Shown: positions 16,035 through 24,767 of the stretch, piece by piece
Position numbering within the stretch: position 1 is the stretch's first letter
Layout: each line of letters opens with the position of its first letter
From: JBAXBF01 sp034429745
GTDB lineage: Bacteria; Chloroflexota; Anaerolineae; Anaerolineales; DRKV01
Length of the DNA: 64,000 bases
Direction of reading: 5' to 3'
NCBI GenBank assembly: GCA_034429745.1
Contig: DAOUFY010000097.1
Span: forward strand, 8,613 to 72,612
Notes under the pieces: generated by a model
The model's input: only the letters and a program-made list of their open reading frames with translations
Database searches by the model: none
What the model was told of the DNA's origin: nothing
Program-made: the position numbers and the translations under genes

Positions 16035-16790
16035 ATGGTTCAAGAAACTCTGCAACAACTCATACAACTCTCGCGGGAAATCGCTCGGGAGGAGCGCGGT
16101 TTAGTTATTCTTGGTGAAGGCAACACCAGCGCTGATTGCGGTAACAACACTTTTTGGATCAAGGCATCCGGTGCCCAGCTTGCTACATGCGATGAAACCA
16201 GCTTTAGCCTCGTAAAACTTGATTACATTCTAGACCTCCTGAACGCCGACTCACTCACCGATGAGGAAGTTCAGCGAGAACTGCTGAATGCTTTAGTGGA
16301 TAAAACTCATAAAAAACCATCAGTCGAGACTTTCTTTCACGCTATTTGCATCCACGAGGCCGGAGCGAAATTCATCGTTCACACCCATGCCATTTCCGTT
16401 AATCAAATCCTTTGCAGCAAACTGGGTGCAAAACCATTCCTTGGGCATCTTTTCCCAGATGGAATTGTTGTTTGCGGAGCAAAACCTGTCGTTCTTCCAT
16501 ACATTGATCCCGGCTTTACTCTTTCCAAAGCCTTTCTCAAAGCTATCCGTGATTATAAAAATGAATATGGCATCTCACCAAAAATGGTGCTTATGGAAAA
16601 TCACGGAGTTGTTGCCTTAGGGCAAAGCGCTAAAGAAGCTGAAAGCATATCTTTAATGGCTGATAAGTGGGCTAAAGTTATCGTTGGTACTTACGCACTT
16701 GGAGGACCGAATTTCCTCAGCGAAGAAAATGTACGGCGCATTGATACACGGCTCGACGAATATTACCGTCGAAAATTAATCGAACAATAG
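16035..16790 (+). CDS. Class II aldolase/adducin-family protein (sugar-phosphate aldolase)
   Basis: 251 residues. It has the class II zinc aldolase layout: GEGNTSADCG near 27, ASGAQLA near 46, PSVETFFHA near 95 (catalytic Glu), VHTHA near 117 (two zinc His), and the third His in MENHGVVA near 183. The family cleaves phosphorylated deoxysugars such as L-fuculose-1-P or L-rhamnulose-1-P to DHAP and lactaldehyde. It is followed 55 bp downstream by a rhamnose-type isomerase, so rhamnulose metabolism is the best guess. No kinase or regulator is adjacent. A 280-bp AT-rich gap precedes the gene and holds the nrdR upstream region. The GTG-free ATG at 16035 lies after AAAGGAAAAC. Confidence 0.85.
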   Translation: MVQETLQQLIQLSREIAREERGLVILGEGNTSADCGNNTFWIKASGAQLATCDETSFSLVKLDYILDLLNADSLTDEEVQRELLNALVDKTHKKPSVETFFHAICIHEAGAKFIVHTHAISVNQILCSKLGAKPFLGHLFPDGIVVCGAKPVVLPYIDPGFTLSKAFLKAIRDYKNEYGISPKMVLMENHGVVALGQSAKEAESISLMADKWAKVIVGTYALGGPNFLSEENVRRIDTRLDEYYRRKLIEQ

Positions 16791-16845
16791 CTATGTTTGA
16801 AAATCAGTGAAATATCTCGGTTCAATAAGAAAAGGAAGGTGACGT

Positions 16846-18093
16846 ATGACGAAAAATTACCAAAAAGCTTATGATATCTTAGCAGAGCAATTGACAGAAC
16901 AAGGCATTAACGTAAACAGTGTACTTGAAGCGCTGAAAAAACAACACATTGAAACTCCTAGCTGGGGCTACGCCAACAGCGGTACGCGCTTTAAAGCTTT
17001 TGCCTGGCCTGGCGCCGCGGTTACAACCCGTGAAAAGCTTGCCGATGCGGCCATGGTGCACAAGATGACCGGCATCGCCCCTTCGGTCGCGCTGCACATC
17101 CCTTGGGATAAGCCGGAAGACGGCGACTACAAAGCGATGCGTCAATTTGCCGAAGAGCAAGGCATTAAGCTTGGTGCCATTAATCCCAATGTATTCCAAG
17201 ATGATGAATATAAATTGGGCTCTTTTGGAAACCCCGACCCTTCCATCCAAGCCAGAGCTCTCGAACATGTGCTTGAATGCTGCGAGATCATGAAGCAGAC
17301 CAACAGCAAAGATCTTAGCTTATGGTTCGCAGATGGCACAAACTTCGCCGGCCAAGATGATCTGCGCGCTAGAAAGCAGCGTTTGGAAGCCAACCTCAAA
17401 AAAGTCTATCCCCACTTGCCTGCTGGCAGCCGAATGCTCATTGAGTACAAATTCTTCGAACCTACCTTCTATAGCACAGATATTCCGGACTGGGGAACCT
17501 CTTATGCATTTTGTCTCAAATTAGGTCCTCAAGCTTTCGTTTTAGTAGATTTAGGTCATCACCCCGCCGGTACTAATATTGAACAGATTGTTGCCTTTTT
17601 GCTTGATGAAGGCAGACTTGGCGGCTTTCATCTCAATAACCGCAAGTATGCAGATGATGATTTGATGGTAGGCAGCATCAACCCCTTCGAACTCTTCTTG
17701 ATTTACTGCGAACTAACAAGCGCTGCACTTGGTAATGAAGAGCCTTCCCATTCCACCGCACTCAACGTTGCTTATATGCTCGACCAATGCCATAACATTG
17801 AAGGGAAAATCGCTCCAATTATTCAATCAGTCATCAACTGCCAAGAAGCTTATGCCAAAGCCTTAATCGTACCGCGTGCCAAACTTGCAGAAGCCCAAAA
17901 AGCGGGTGAAGTTCTGGAAGCCCATACCCTGCTCATGAATGCTTTCCGAACCGATGTACGTCCCCTGCTCGCAAAAGTTCGCGAAGAGATGGGCGTGCCG
18001 ATTGATCCCATTGCTGCTTATAAAGCTAGCGGTTATGAAGAGAAAATCCGCAAAGAACGCGGCATAGCCAGCACAAGCGGCGGTTATCAGTAA
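16846..18093 (+). CDS. rhaI: L-rhamnose isomerase-type sugar isomerase (RhaI)
   Basis: 415 residues. A TIM-barrel aldose-ketose isomerase of the Pseudomonas-type RhaI group, not E. coli RhaA. Diagnostic stretches: TPSWGYANSGTRF near 36, VALHIPWDKP near 80, LSLWFADGTNFAGQDD near 156, metal-binding LIEYKFFEPTFYSTD near 196 (Glu), VDLGHHPAGTNIEQ near 236 (Asp, His) and GGFHLNNRKYADDDLMVGS near 263. It interconverts L-rhamnose and L-rhamnulose (or related sugars). AAAAGGAAGGTG precedes the ATG. With the upstream aldolase it gives a partial L-rhamnose degradation set, while the same window encodes dTDP-rhamnose synthesis. Confidence 0.92.
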   Translation: MTKNYQKAYDILAEQLTEQGINVNSVLEALKKQHIETPSWGYANSGTRFKAFAWPGAAVTTREKLADAAMVHKMTGIAPSVALHIPWDKPEDGDYKAMRQFAEEQGIKLGAINPNVFQDDEYKLGSFGNPDPSIQARALEHVLECCEIMKQTNSKDLSLWFADGTNFAGQDDLRARKQRLEANLKKVYPHLPAGSRMLIEYKFFEPTFYSTDIPDWGTSYAFCLKLGPQAFVLVDLGHHPAGTNIEQIVAFLLDEGRLGGFHLNNRKYADDDLMVGSINPFELFLIYCELTSAALGNEEPSHSTALNVAYMLDQCHNIEGKIAPIIQSVINCQEAYAKALIVPRAKLAEAQKAGEVLEAHTLLMNAFRTDVRPLLAKVREEMGVPIDPIAAYKASGYEEKIRKERGIASTSGGYQ

Positions 18094-18119
18094 ATTCATC
18101 ATTTCAAGTTTATTAAAAT

Positions 18120-18161
18120 CAAGGGGTTGTCTGAAAAAGAACAGACAACCCCTTGGCTTTT
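18120..18161. terminator. Strong bidirectional intrinsic terminator
   Basis: A perfect 14-bp inverted repeat, CAAGGGGTTGTCTG (18120-18133) and its complement (18142-18155), flanks an A-rich 8-nt loop. It is followed on the plus strand by GCTTTTCTG. The minus strand has only GATTTTAAT beyond the stem. It separates the convergent rhaI and zinc protease genes. Confidence 0.85.
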
Positions 18162-18190
18162 CTGTCGTTATTCGCTGCTTGCTGAAAGAA

Positions 18191-20197
18191 TTAGTCTTGA
18201 ATCTGCAAGCGGTATCCTGCCTTCTGATTGGTATATTTTGTTGTCGCCGCAATAATTAGTATCGCATCTTCTTTTAATTCTAATGGAACAGACAACGAAT
18301 TATCCGAGTTGAGTGTTAATTCTTCCACCTCAGGCAATTGTTTTTCTTTTATCAAAGCTAAACGAAACTTTTGCGGCAGTACGTTGACAATACGTACAAA
18401 ACCGTTTGCTTCCCAACCACCATCATCCTTTTCAAAATCCGTTGAATATCCAACGGCAGGGATAGAAACATTATCAATTAAAAATCCTTCTCCATTGACC
18501 GCAGCATCAGTAACATACTCAAAGCGGAGATAAACCTCTTTTCCTGCATACGAAGATAAATTCACTTTTTCTTCTACCCAGCGCGGCCCTCCACCTGATG
18601 CTCCATTGTATCCCCAACCATAGCTGTTGCCGGAAGGGTCGTCAGCCGTACCGGAAGGAGTCTTGATAATTTCCCACCGTTCACCATCTTCAGAAGCGAG
18701 GAGATATAAATAGTCATAGTTTTTTTCAAGATCATACCACATCGAATAAGTTAAGGTTATTGGTGCTTTTATATCTCTAAAATCAAACTTTCGGGTCAAG
18801 GTCATATCTGACTCATCACCCTTATTAGACCAGAAAGCGTAAGCGCCGGTGGGCATATCAAGCGGCAGCACCCTTACCTGTTGTGTTCCTTCAAACCGCA
18901 GCTGATAATTTCCGCGGCATGAAATTCTGATGATGTCCACCCCAAATTGATGAACATCAAAAGTTTGCATATCTGTTGGGCATTCTTCTATGGTTTCCGT
19001 TTCTGAAGAACGCGGCACATCTTTATATTCAGCATATGCATAACGGCCATCATCCACGTCGGGATTATTAAGATATGTAGCAATTGCCCAATCTAAAAAG
19101 ATATCTTCTGCAGTGAGCTGCCTGCCCGTTTGAGGATCGCGTGCATTTAACTCTTGCAGCACCTCATTGACACTGACCATGCCATTGGATTGATTGCCTA
19201 CCAGAGCTTGAGTTGCCTTTTCGCCAAAACGTCCTAAAAAGTAATTCGTGTATAAAAAAGCTGCCCCATAATAAGGGGATGTATCTGCATCACCGCCGGG
19301 CCAATAGGTTAATTGATGATCAGGGTTGGATACAAAAGCATATTCAAAACTTCCAGTACCATAACCATTAAGAAATGAAGCCAATTCAGAGAAACCTTCA
19401 TTGAGCCAAGTTTCCTCATTGCGATCTTGACTCCAATGGATCATATGCTGAAATTCATGTGCCAATACCCCATAAGTAAATTCTTCATCCAGTTTAATAT
19501 TATCCGCATTTAGAAAAATCATCTCATGCTCATTAGAATATTCATGGGCTAAAGTGCTGTATGAATCAACGGAAGAGAAGTAAGCAGCAATGCTAGAGCC
19601 CATACCGCGAGCCAACAGCATATAAATGCGGTTGTCCCCATCAATGCCTGGTTTGAACTCTTCACCAAAAAATTCGCGGTTTGTGGGGTATATCTTTTTA
19701 TCAAAGGCATCTACGAGCTTTTTTAATGCTTTCTTATCATAAGAGAGCCCATTCTGAACCCAAAAATACACATTATCACCCACTTCGCGTAAGGTTGCCT
19801 TCACTTGAAAGGTGTTATCAGTATCCATGTTGGTTAACCAAAAATTTTTCACATCACCCAGCTGTGGAAAAGGAGGCGGCGGATTTAGAACAAGCGGAAT
19901 ATTTTCTTTCCCTTCAAGGCGCCGCGCCAAATCACGCAAATCTGAAGTTGGTACAATCGTCTTTTCTAACACCTTTAAGCTCGTGTTTTCTGCCGGCATA
20001 GGTGTCATCATCATTACAGGGCTTGGAGCCGGTGTGCCTTCACGAGCAAAAGGCAGCTTACCAACAGCGGTAACTATACTTGCAGGTTCATCCAACCATG
20101 CTCCACCAACACCCACAATAGCTAAAAGGCAGCAGCATACAACGAGTAAGAAAATAATCGTTACAATCAAACAAGTAATGCAGCTAATACTTTTCAT
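18191..20197 (-). CDS. Membrane-anchored zinc metalloprotease (M6/immune inhibitor A-like)
   Basis: 668 residues from ATG 20197 (a TTG directly precedes it). A cysteine-rich hydrophobic N-terminal segment (about 8-33) would anchor or export the protein. A Pro/Met-rich linker follows. The catalytic site is HEFQH (HExxH, H248/E249/H252) with a downstream Glu in LNEGFSE (E268), a gluzincin-like arrangement. The C-terminal half has jelly-roll modules with GKEVYLRFEYVTD and GEGFLIDNVSIP, the pattern found in MAM-like tails of M6 peptidases. It probably acts outside the cell on proteins. It is the last gene before the glycan locus, separated by a ~210-bp gap. A TATAAT lies at 20234-20229 on the minus strand. 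Confidence 0.82.
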   Translation of the reverse strand: MKSISCITCLIVTIIFLLVVCCCLLAIVGVGGAWLDEPASIVTAVGKLPFAREGTPAPSPVMMMTPMPAENTSLKVLEKTIVPTSDLRDLARRLEGKENIPLVLNPPPPFPQLGDVKNFWLTNMDTDNTFQVKATLREVGDNVYFWVQNGLSYDKKALKKLVDAFDKKIYPTNREFFGEEFKPGIDGDNRIYMLLARGMGSSIAAYFSSVDSYSTLAHEYSNEHEMIFLNADNIKLDEEFTYGVLAHEFQHMIHWSQDRNEETWLNEGFSELASFLNGYGTGSFEYAFVSNPDHQLTYWPGGDADTSPYYGAAFLYTNYFLGRFGEKATQALVGNQSNGMVSVNEVLQELNARDPQTGRQLTAEDIFLDWAIATYLNNPDVDDGRYAYAEYKDVPRSSETETIEECPTDMQTFDVHQFGVDIIRISCRGNYQLRFEGTQQVRVLPLDMPTGAYAFWSNKGDESDMTLTRKFDFRDIKAPITLTYSMWYDLEKNYDYLYLLASEDGERWEIIKTPSGTADDPSGNSYGWGYNGASGGGPRWVEEKVNLSSYAGKEVYLRFEYVTDAAVNGEGFLIDNVSIPAVGYSTDFEKDDGGWEANGFVRIVNVLPQKFRLALIKEKQLPEVEELTLNSDNSLSVPLELKEDAILIIAATTKYTNQKAGYRLQIQD

Positions 20198-20412
20198 CAA
20201 TAGTTTTCCTTATATCACATTGTTCTGCATTATAACACCAAATCAGATTATCTAGAGTAAAAAAGGGGGTCTATTTCTCAGTTATAAGCTAACAACCTCT
20301 TGGAAGCCGGCATTCTAATAAAGACAGCACATCAATCTACGAGGAAAATGGATAAACAAAACTATCAATTCTTATGCAGCATACAGTAAAATATGATAAC
20401 CACATAAGAGGA

Positions 20413-21888
20413 TCAACAAGCGCTTGTTTCATCCTCCCTCAGCTGATTCGCTGCAGTGATCAACCCAAATATCACCCACATATTTGGAATAACAAAAGAA
20501 TCATAGGAAAAAGAAAAGACAGCAAATGCCGCCAAGCCAAATATACCCGCTTTGCTCCACATGGAGTGAAAAGAATCCTGAGTGTTTGAACTTGACAAAG
20601 CAATCCCCAGCAAGGTTAAGCAAAACGCCCCAAAAGCTGCAAAACCCAATGTTCCGCTCTCAGCTAATATCTTTACGAATAGGTTTTTTGGGGTTATCAG
20701 CTTTGTTCTTCCTTCCTCTTGAGAAAGCTGCCGCAATATATCCGGCTGCCGATGCCATGGCCTGTTCGGCAGCATGGATTCAAAGAAAAATGCATAATTG
20801 CCCAACCCTACCCCCAAAATCGGATATGCTTCATACATGCGATAAGCAGTCTCGGCATAAACCATCCGCTGACGAAAAGCGATGTATTCCAAATAATCCC
20901 CTCTTGCCTCCTGTTCAGCAGACCAATAGGTCCATAAACGTGAGAAATAATTATTTTGCATCCCGACGACATAGATCATCAAAGCAGCTATGAGGAGGAT
21001 AACACCTAACCCACAGGCAAGTAACAGTTTGCTGTTTATCTTGCTTTTGGCTTCCCAATGTTTTATATGCCTGATGAGCTTATCGCGGGTAAGCCAACCT
21101 CCCAAAAGAAAGAGCACAAAGAGCACAAAAAGCCCGCTGCGTGAATAGGTGAATAGCAAGACAACACTAGCCCAAGCAAGCAAGAAAAACTCCACACTTA
21201 AACCGCGCCAACGCCAGCGGAACACACTGCAGCCGCTCAGCACAGAAGCAAGCAGCCATGGCATGAGCAGAAAACAAATCTGCTCTGCAAACCATTTTGG
21301 TTCATAAGTCAGACCAGAGATGCGTTTCAACATCAGCTTGCGCGAAGAAATTAAGCGCTGCATTTGGCTAAGCAAGTGATACAGTTCAGGAGCAATTTTG
21401 AGGATATAGCTGATTTGAATTGTCCCCCACAATAAAGCGATGCTGAACCCAATATATAGCCAGCGCAATGTATCTTTTAAGTCGTTCCATGATTGGGGAT
21501 ACAGCGATACTGTAAAATAAAACGTCAGCCCAACCCCTAAAGCGACCAGCCCTCTAATCAGCCTCAACGTTGGAGAAACATCCCGCAGCGTAAAAGCCGG
21601 GTTCAGCGATGCCAACAAAGCACTTGAAACAGCAAACAAGGCAAACACAAGCAAAGGCAAGAACACCTTAGGCAGCGGCTTCTTAAAAAAGCGAGGCAAA
21701 GTAACCAGCACCAACAAGCCCAATAAGGGGTAAAAGGACAATGGACGAACCGATGCTGCACCGCCAAATTCCGCCGGTAAAAAAGGAAAACTAGTTATGG
21801 GCAATGCAAGGATGAAAAAAGCCCATAACACCTTGATAGATGTCTCTTTCAAAGCTGAAAAGCGATAGGTTTTCTGCATGAATTGCAT
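20413..21888 (-). CDS. O-antigen ligase/Wzy-like polymerase membrane protein
   Basis: 491 residues with about ten to twelve hydrophobic segments and a large extracytoplasmic loop between about 300 and 400 (ending near YPILGVGLGNY). The Wzy_C/O-antigen-ligase signature appears as 'R...Y..A..M...YPILGVGLGNY..FF', with the conserved His-containing loop around NRPWHRQPD. It would polymerise or transfer lipid-linked oligosaccharides at the outer face of the membrane. It is the last gene of the large minus-strand glycan cluster and follows the Wzz-like gene by 8 bp, a common Wzy-Wzz pairing. Ligase versus polymerase cannot be settled from sequence. Confidence 0.8.
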   Translation of the reverse strand: MQFMQKTYRFSALKETSIKVLWAFFILALPITSFPFLPAEFGGAASVRPLSFYPLLGLLVLVTLPRFFKKPLPKVFLPLLVFALFAVSSALLASLNPAFTLRDVSPTLRLIRGLVALGVGLTFYFTVSLYPQSWNDLKDTLRWLYIGFSIALLWGTIQISYILKIAPELYHLLSQMQRLISSRKLMLKRISGLTYEPKWFAEQICFLLMPWLLASVLSGCSVFRWRWRGLSVEFFLLAWASVVLLFTYSRSGLFVLFVLFLLGGWLTRDKLIRHIKHWEAKSKINSKLLLACGLGVILLIAALMIYVVGMQNNYFSRLWTYWSAEQEARGDYLEYIAFRQRMVYAETAYRMYEAYPILGVGLGNYAFFFESMLPNRPWHRQPDILRQLSQEEGRTKLITPKNLFVKILAESGTLGFAAFGAFCLTLLGIALSSSNTQDSFHSMWSKAGIFGLAAFAVFSFSYDSFVIPNMWVIFGLITAANQLREDETSAC

Positions 21889-21896
21889 AGCCAGTA

Positions 21897-22997
21897 TTAT
21901 GGCGACTCATTCACTGATGGGTCTTTTTGTTTTCGATCGGCAGTTTGAAGCTGAAGCATTATAAGTTGATATACAAAAAAAGCAATCCAGCCCAGCAAAC
22001 CGCCAACCAAAGCAAATTGTCCATGCGGGCGAGGCTGAATCACCTCCAATTCATCTTCGGGAAAAGTCTTCTCAACGATGAGATTCGGCGAAAGGCCGCG
22101 GCTCTCTCTTCTGGCAGACAAATATTTTTCGTATTCCATTTTAAACTGACGGTTGAAATACTCCCGCTGTCCAAGCAAAACTTGAACTTCATTCTCGGAT
22201 AATGCTTGAATTTCCTTCAGCCATTCGATATAGTCGGCCGGCAAAGCCTCATCGCTTGGTGCCTTATTAAGCAAAGCGATCCATGCCGGCGAAAAATCGG
22301 CAGCCAGACAAGGCGGTGCCAGCACCTGCCAGCGCATGGAAGACACAAGCGGCTTCTGCGGCGGCAGCTGCTGCAGTTGATTTGAAAGCTTTTTTATTTG
22401 GTTTAGCACAGCTTGCAGCTTTTGGTAACGCGCTTTTGCCTGTGTTTCTTGTTCCCGAATGGCTTGCAGCTGAATATCCGCCTTGATCATCTCCTGCGCT
22501 TTTGAGATGGCTTGATTTGTCTTCTCCAGCACAACCTCCTGCCAAACCAATACTGCCTGTTCCGCTTTCTTCCGCTGAGAATGACGTGCGACGAGATTCC
22601 ATCTGCCTGCCGTACGCCATTCCGCCGTCAGCATATTGCGCAAGCTTTTTGCCGTTACCTCTTTCCATTGTGAATCTTTATTCTGCAATCGAAATAGTGT
22701 CTCCTCGAGAAAATCTTTCGCTAAGATCAATTCATTTAGCTGAGACATTTGCCAATTTTTATAATCATCCTGATTGGAATATTCTTGATTGGCATAAGCT
22801 GAAAAAGCCGGATCGCTGTAGGCTCTATAGGTTTCCAAACCAATATATAAAGAACTGCTCGCTTGATAGGAAGCAGGACTGATCTCAGCGGTAAGCCAAC
22901 CTATCCCCGCTCCTATCACAAACAATAGCAGCAACAGCTGCCATTGTTGAAGCGCGCCGACAAACACGTCTTTTAAAAGCCAAGTTGGTTTATTCAC
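21897..22997 (-). CDS. Wzz-like chain-length determinant / polysaccharide co-polymerase
   Basis: 366 residues. There is one membrane segment near the N terminus (QWQLLLLLFVIGAGIGWLTA, about 18-37), a second near the C terminus (FALVGGLLGWIAFFVYQLIM, about 328-348), and a long predicted coiled-coil periplasm-type region between (ETQAKARYQKLQAVLNQIKK and neighbours). This matches the Wzz topology, without the proline-rich PxxP after TM2 and without a tyrosine kinase domain. It would set polymer length together with the polymerase downstream. The start overlaps rfbD by 8 bp, tying it to the rhamnose genes. Confidence 0.78.
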   Translation of the reverse strand: MNKPTWLLKDVFVGALQQWQLLLLLFVIGAGIGWLTAEISPASYQASSSLYIGLETYRAYSDPAFSAYANQEYSNQDDYKNWQMSQLNELILAKDFLEETLFRLQNKDSQWKEVTAKSLRNMLTAEWRTAGRWNLVARHSQRKKAEQAVLVWQEVVLEKTNQAISKAQEMIKADIQLQAIREQETQAKARYQKLQAVLNQIKKLSNQLQQLPPQKPLVSSMRWQVLAPPCLAADFSPAWIALLNKAPSDEALPADYIEWLKEIQALSENEVQVLLGQREYFNRQFKMEYEKYLSARRESRGLSPNLIVEKTFPEDELEVIQPRPHGQFALVGGLLGWIAFFVYQLIMLQLQTADRKQKDPSVNESP

Positions 22998-23892
22998 CTA
23001 ATAATGCCTTTTGGAGGGATTCTTGCCAAGGGGGCAATTGAAACCCAAAAGTCTCGGCAAACAGCTGACAGGACAGCGCAGAAAACAGCGGTCTGACTGC
23101 CGGTGTATGGAAATCAGCTGTTTTTGCAGGAAGCACCTGATTCACGACATGCTCTTCTTTCAATGGATCCAGTCTTAAAATCTCCAGTGCCCATTCATAG
23201 CGGCTGATGTACCCACTGCCAGCCAGATGATACAAGCCTTTACGTTCCTTTAGCCATTCAAAACTATGCTGATATGCCTTTTGCAATAGGGTAAGGGTAG
23301 CAGCAGCTAAAGCTTTGGCATAGGTAGGATTGCTGATTTGGTCATCAACTACCCGCAGCACCGTTTGGGAACGCGCCCAGCGCAGCACTTTGTTGACAAA
23401 TGTATCACCGCGTAGGCTGTACACCCAACTAGTGCGTATAATAATAAAATCCTCCTCCATTGATTGCACAGCTTGCTCTCCCATCAGTTTGGAATGCCCA
23501 TATACGCTTAATGGATTAGGCTTGTCGGTTTCGACGTAAGGTGCGTTTTTTGTCCCATCAAAGACATAATCAGTAGAAAAGTGAATGAAAAACGCACCAA
23601 GACGTTTTGCTTCTTCAGCAATCAATCCCGGCGCATCTCGATTAACGGCATAAGCTAGTTCTCGTTCACTTTCAGCTTGATCAACTGCAGTATAGGCAGC
23701 TGCATTAATGACAACATCTCCTCTCTGTAGGTTGGATAATGCCAGCCGCACACTTTTTGGATGAGTGAAATCCACTTCAGGGTAATCCAAAGCTATGCAC
23801 TGCTCTACCCCACAAGGGGTCGCGGAGGCAGCGAATAACTGCTGAATTTCCCAGCCCAATTGCCCATTCTTTCCAAATAAAAGGACTTTCAT
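22990..23892 (-). CDS. rfbD: dTDP-4-dehydrorhamnose reductase
   Basis: 300 residues. Extended-SDR Rossmann motif GKNGQLGWEI at 8-17, then DVVINAAAYTAVDQAE near 59, FIHFSTDYVFDGT near 102, and the YxxxK pair in SVYGHSKLMGE near 131. Catalyses the last step of dTDP-L-rhamnose formation, using NAD(P)H in the cytosol. The start overlaps the end of rfbA by 4 bp. With rfbA, rfbB and rfbC immediately upstream it gives a complete pathway. All conserved residues that can be judged by eye are present. Confidence 0.95.
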   Translation of the reverse strand: MKVLLFGKNGQLGWEIQQLFAASATPCGVEQCIALDYPEVDFTHPKSVRLALSNLQRGDVVINAAAYTAVDQAESERELAYAVNRDAPGLIAEEAKRLGAFFIHFSTDYVFDGTKNAPYVETDKPNPLSVYGHSKLMGEQAVQSMEEDFIIIRTSWVYSLRGDTFVNKVLRWARSQTVLRVVDDQISNPTYAKALAAATLTLLQKAYQHSFEWLKERKGLYHLAGSGYISRYEWALEILRLDPLKEEHVVNQVLPAKTADFHTPAVRPLFSALSCQLFAETFGFQLPPWQESLQKALLGE

Positions 23893-24767
23893 AAGCTGTA
23901 CTCCGAATTAGCAATCTGAAGTAAATATTGACCATACTGATTATTTTCCATAGCTTGACCCAAACGGATCAATTGTTCGCGTGATATATAACCCATGCGG
24001 TATGCAATCTCTTCAGGAGAGGAAATCATCCACCCTTGGCGATCCTCTACCGCCTGAACGAAGTTGGCTGCTTGGAGCAGGCTTTCATGCGTGCCGGCAT
24101 CCAGCCAGGCGACGCCGCGTCCCAATCGTTCCACAAAAAGCTTGCCCTGTTCCAAATACACCCGGTTGACATCCGTGATCTCCAATTCTCCTCGCGCAGA
24201 AGGCTTTAAATTGGCAGCAATCTCAAGCACTTGATTGTCATAAAAATAGAGCCCCGGCACAGCGTAATTTGATCGCGGTTGCTTTGGCTTCTCCTCGATG
24301 CTGATCGCGCGATCATGTTCATCAATCTCCACCACCCCATATCGTTGCGGATCGCGCACCGGATAGGCAAAAATCAACGCTCCTTCCGTGAGCTTGGTTG
24401 CCCTCTGCAAACGATTCGGTAGATCGGTGCCGTAAAAGATATTATCTCCTAAAATAAGCGCAACATTGCTATCTCCCACAAAGTCCCGCCCAACAATAAA
24501 CGAATCAGCTAAGCCGCGCGGTTTCGGCTGTACAGCATAGGAAAAATTCATGCCCCATTGGCTTCCATCACCCAGCAATTGTATAAAGAGTGGTACAGCT
24601 TCTGGTGTACTGATGATCAGCACATCCCGAATGCCGCCAATCATCAGCATAGACAAGGGGTAATAGATCATCGGCTTATCATATACTGGCAGCAACTGCT
24701 TGCAAACTGAGATCGTCAAAGGATATAAACGTGTGCCTAACCCGCCTGCTAAAACGATACCTTTCAT
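23889..24767 (-). CDS. rfbA: Glucose-1-phosphate thymidylyltransferase
   Basis: 292 residues, full length. N-terminal nucleotide-binding signature MKGIVLAGGLGTRLYPLT, then LLPVYDKPMIYYPLS, GDNIFYG near 107 (metal Asp), VEIDEHDRAISIEEKPKQP near 149 and WLDAGTHESL near 222. Couples glucose-1-phosphate with dTTP to give dTDP-glucose, the first step to dTDP-L-rhamnose, and is normally feedback-inhibited by that product. Flanked by 4-bp overlaps with rfbB and rfbD. Confidence 0.96.
   Translation of the reverse strand: MKGIVLAGGLGTRLYPLTISVCKQLLPVYDKPMIYYPLSMLMIGGIRDVLIISTPEAVPLFIQLLGDGSQWGMNFSYAVQPKPRGLADSFIVGRDFVGDSNVALILGDNIFYGTDLPNRLQRATKLTEGALIFAYPVRDPQRYGVVEIDEHDRAISIEEKPKQPRSNYAVPGLYFYDNQVLEIAANLKPSARGELEITDVNRVYLEQGKLFVERLGRGVAWLDAGTHESLLQAANFVQAVEDRQGWMISSPEEIAYRMGYISREQLIRLGQAMENNQYGQYLLQIANSEYSL

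Noticed and set aside
18120..18155. Inverted repeat as the end of an insertion sequence
   Set aside because: Both arms are adjacent with an 8-nt loop and sit between convergent genes; this is a terminator hairpin, with no transposase nearby.
20415..20428. Perfect palindrome AACAAGCGCTTGTT at the 3' end of the polymerase gene
   Set aside because: No T run follows in the direction of transcription and it overlaps coding sequence; probably chance.
22267..22668. 133-codon open frame, minus strand, inside the Wzz-like gene
   Set aside because: It overlaps fully in another frame of a gene with clear topology and shows no recognisable domain; the Ala-rich composition arises from frame shift of coiled-coil codons.
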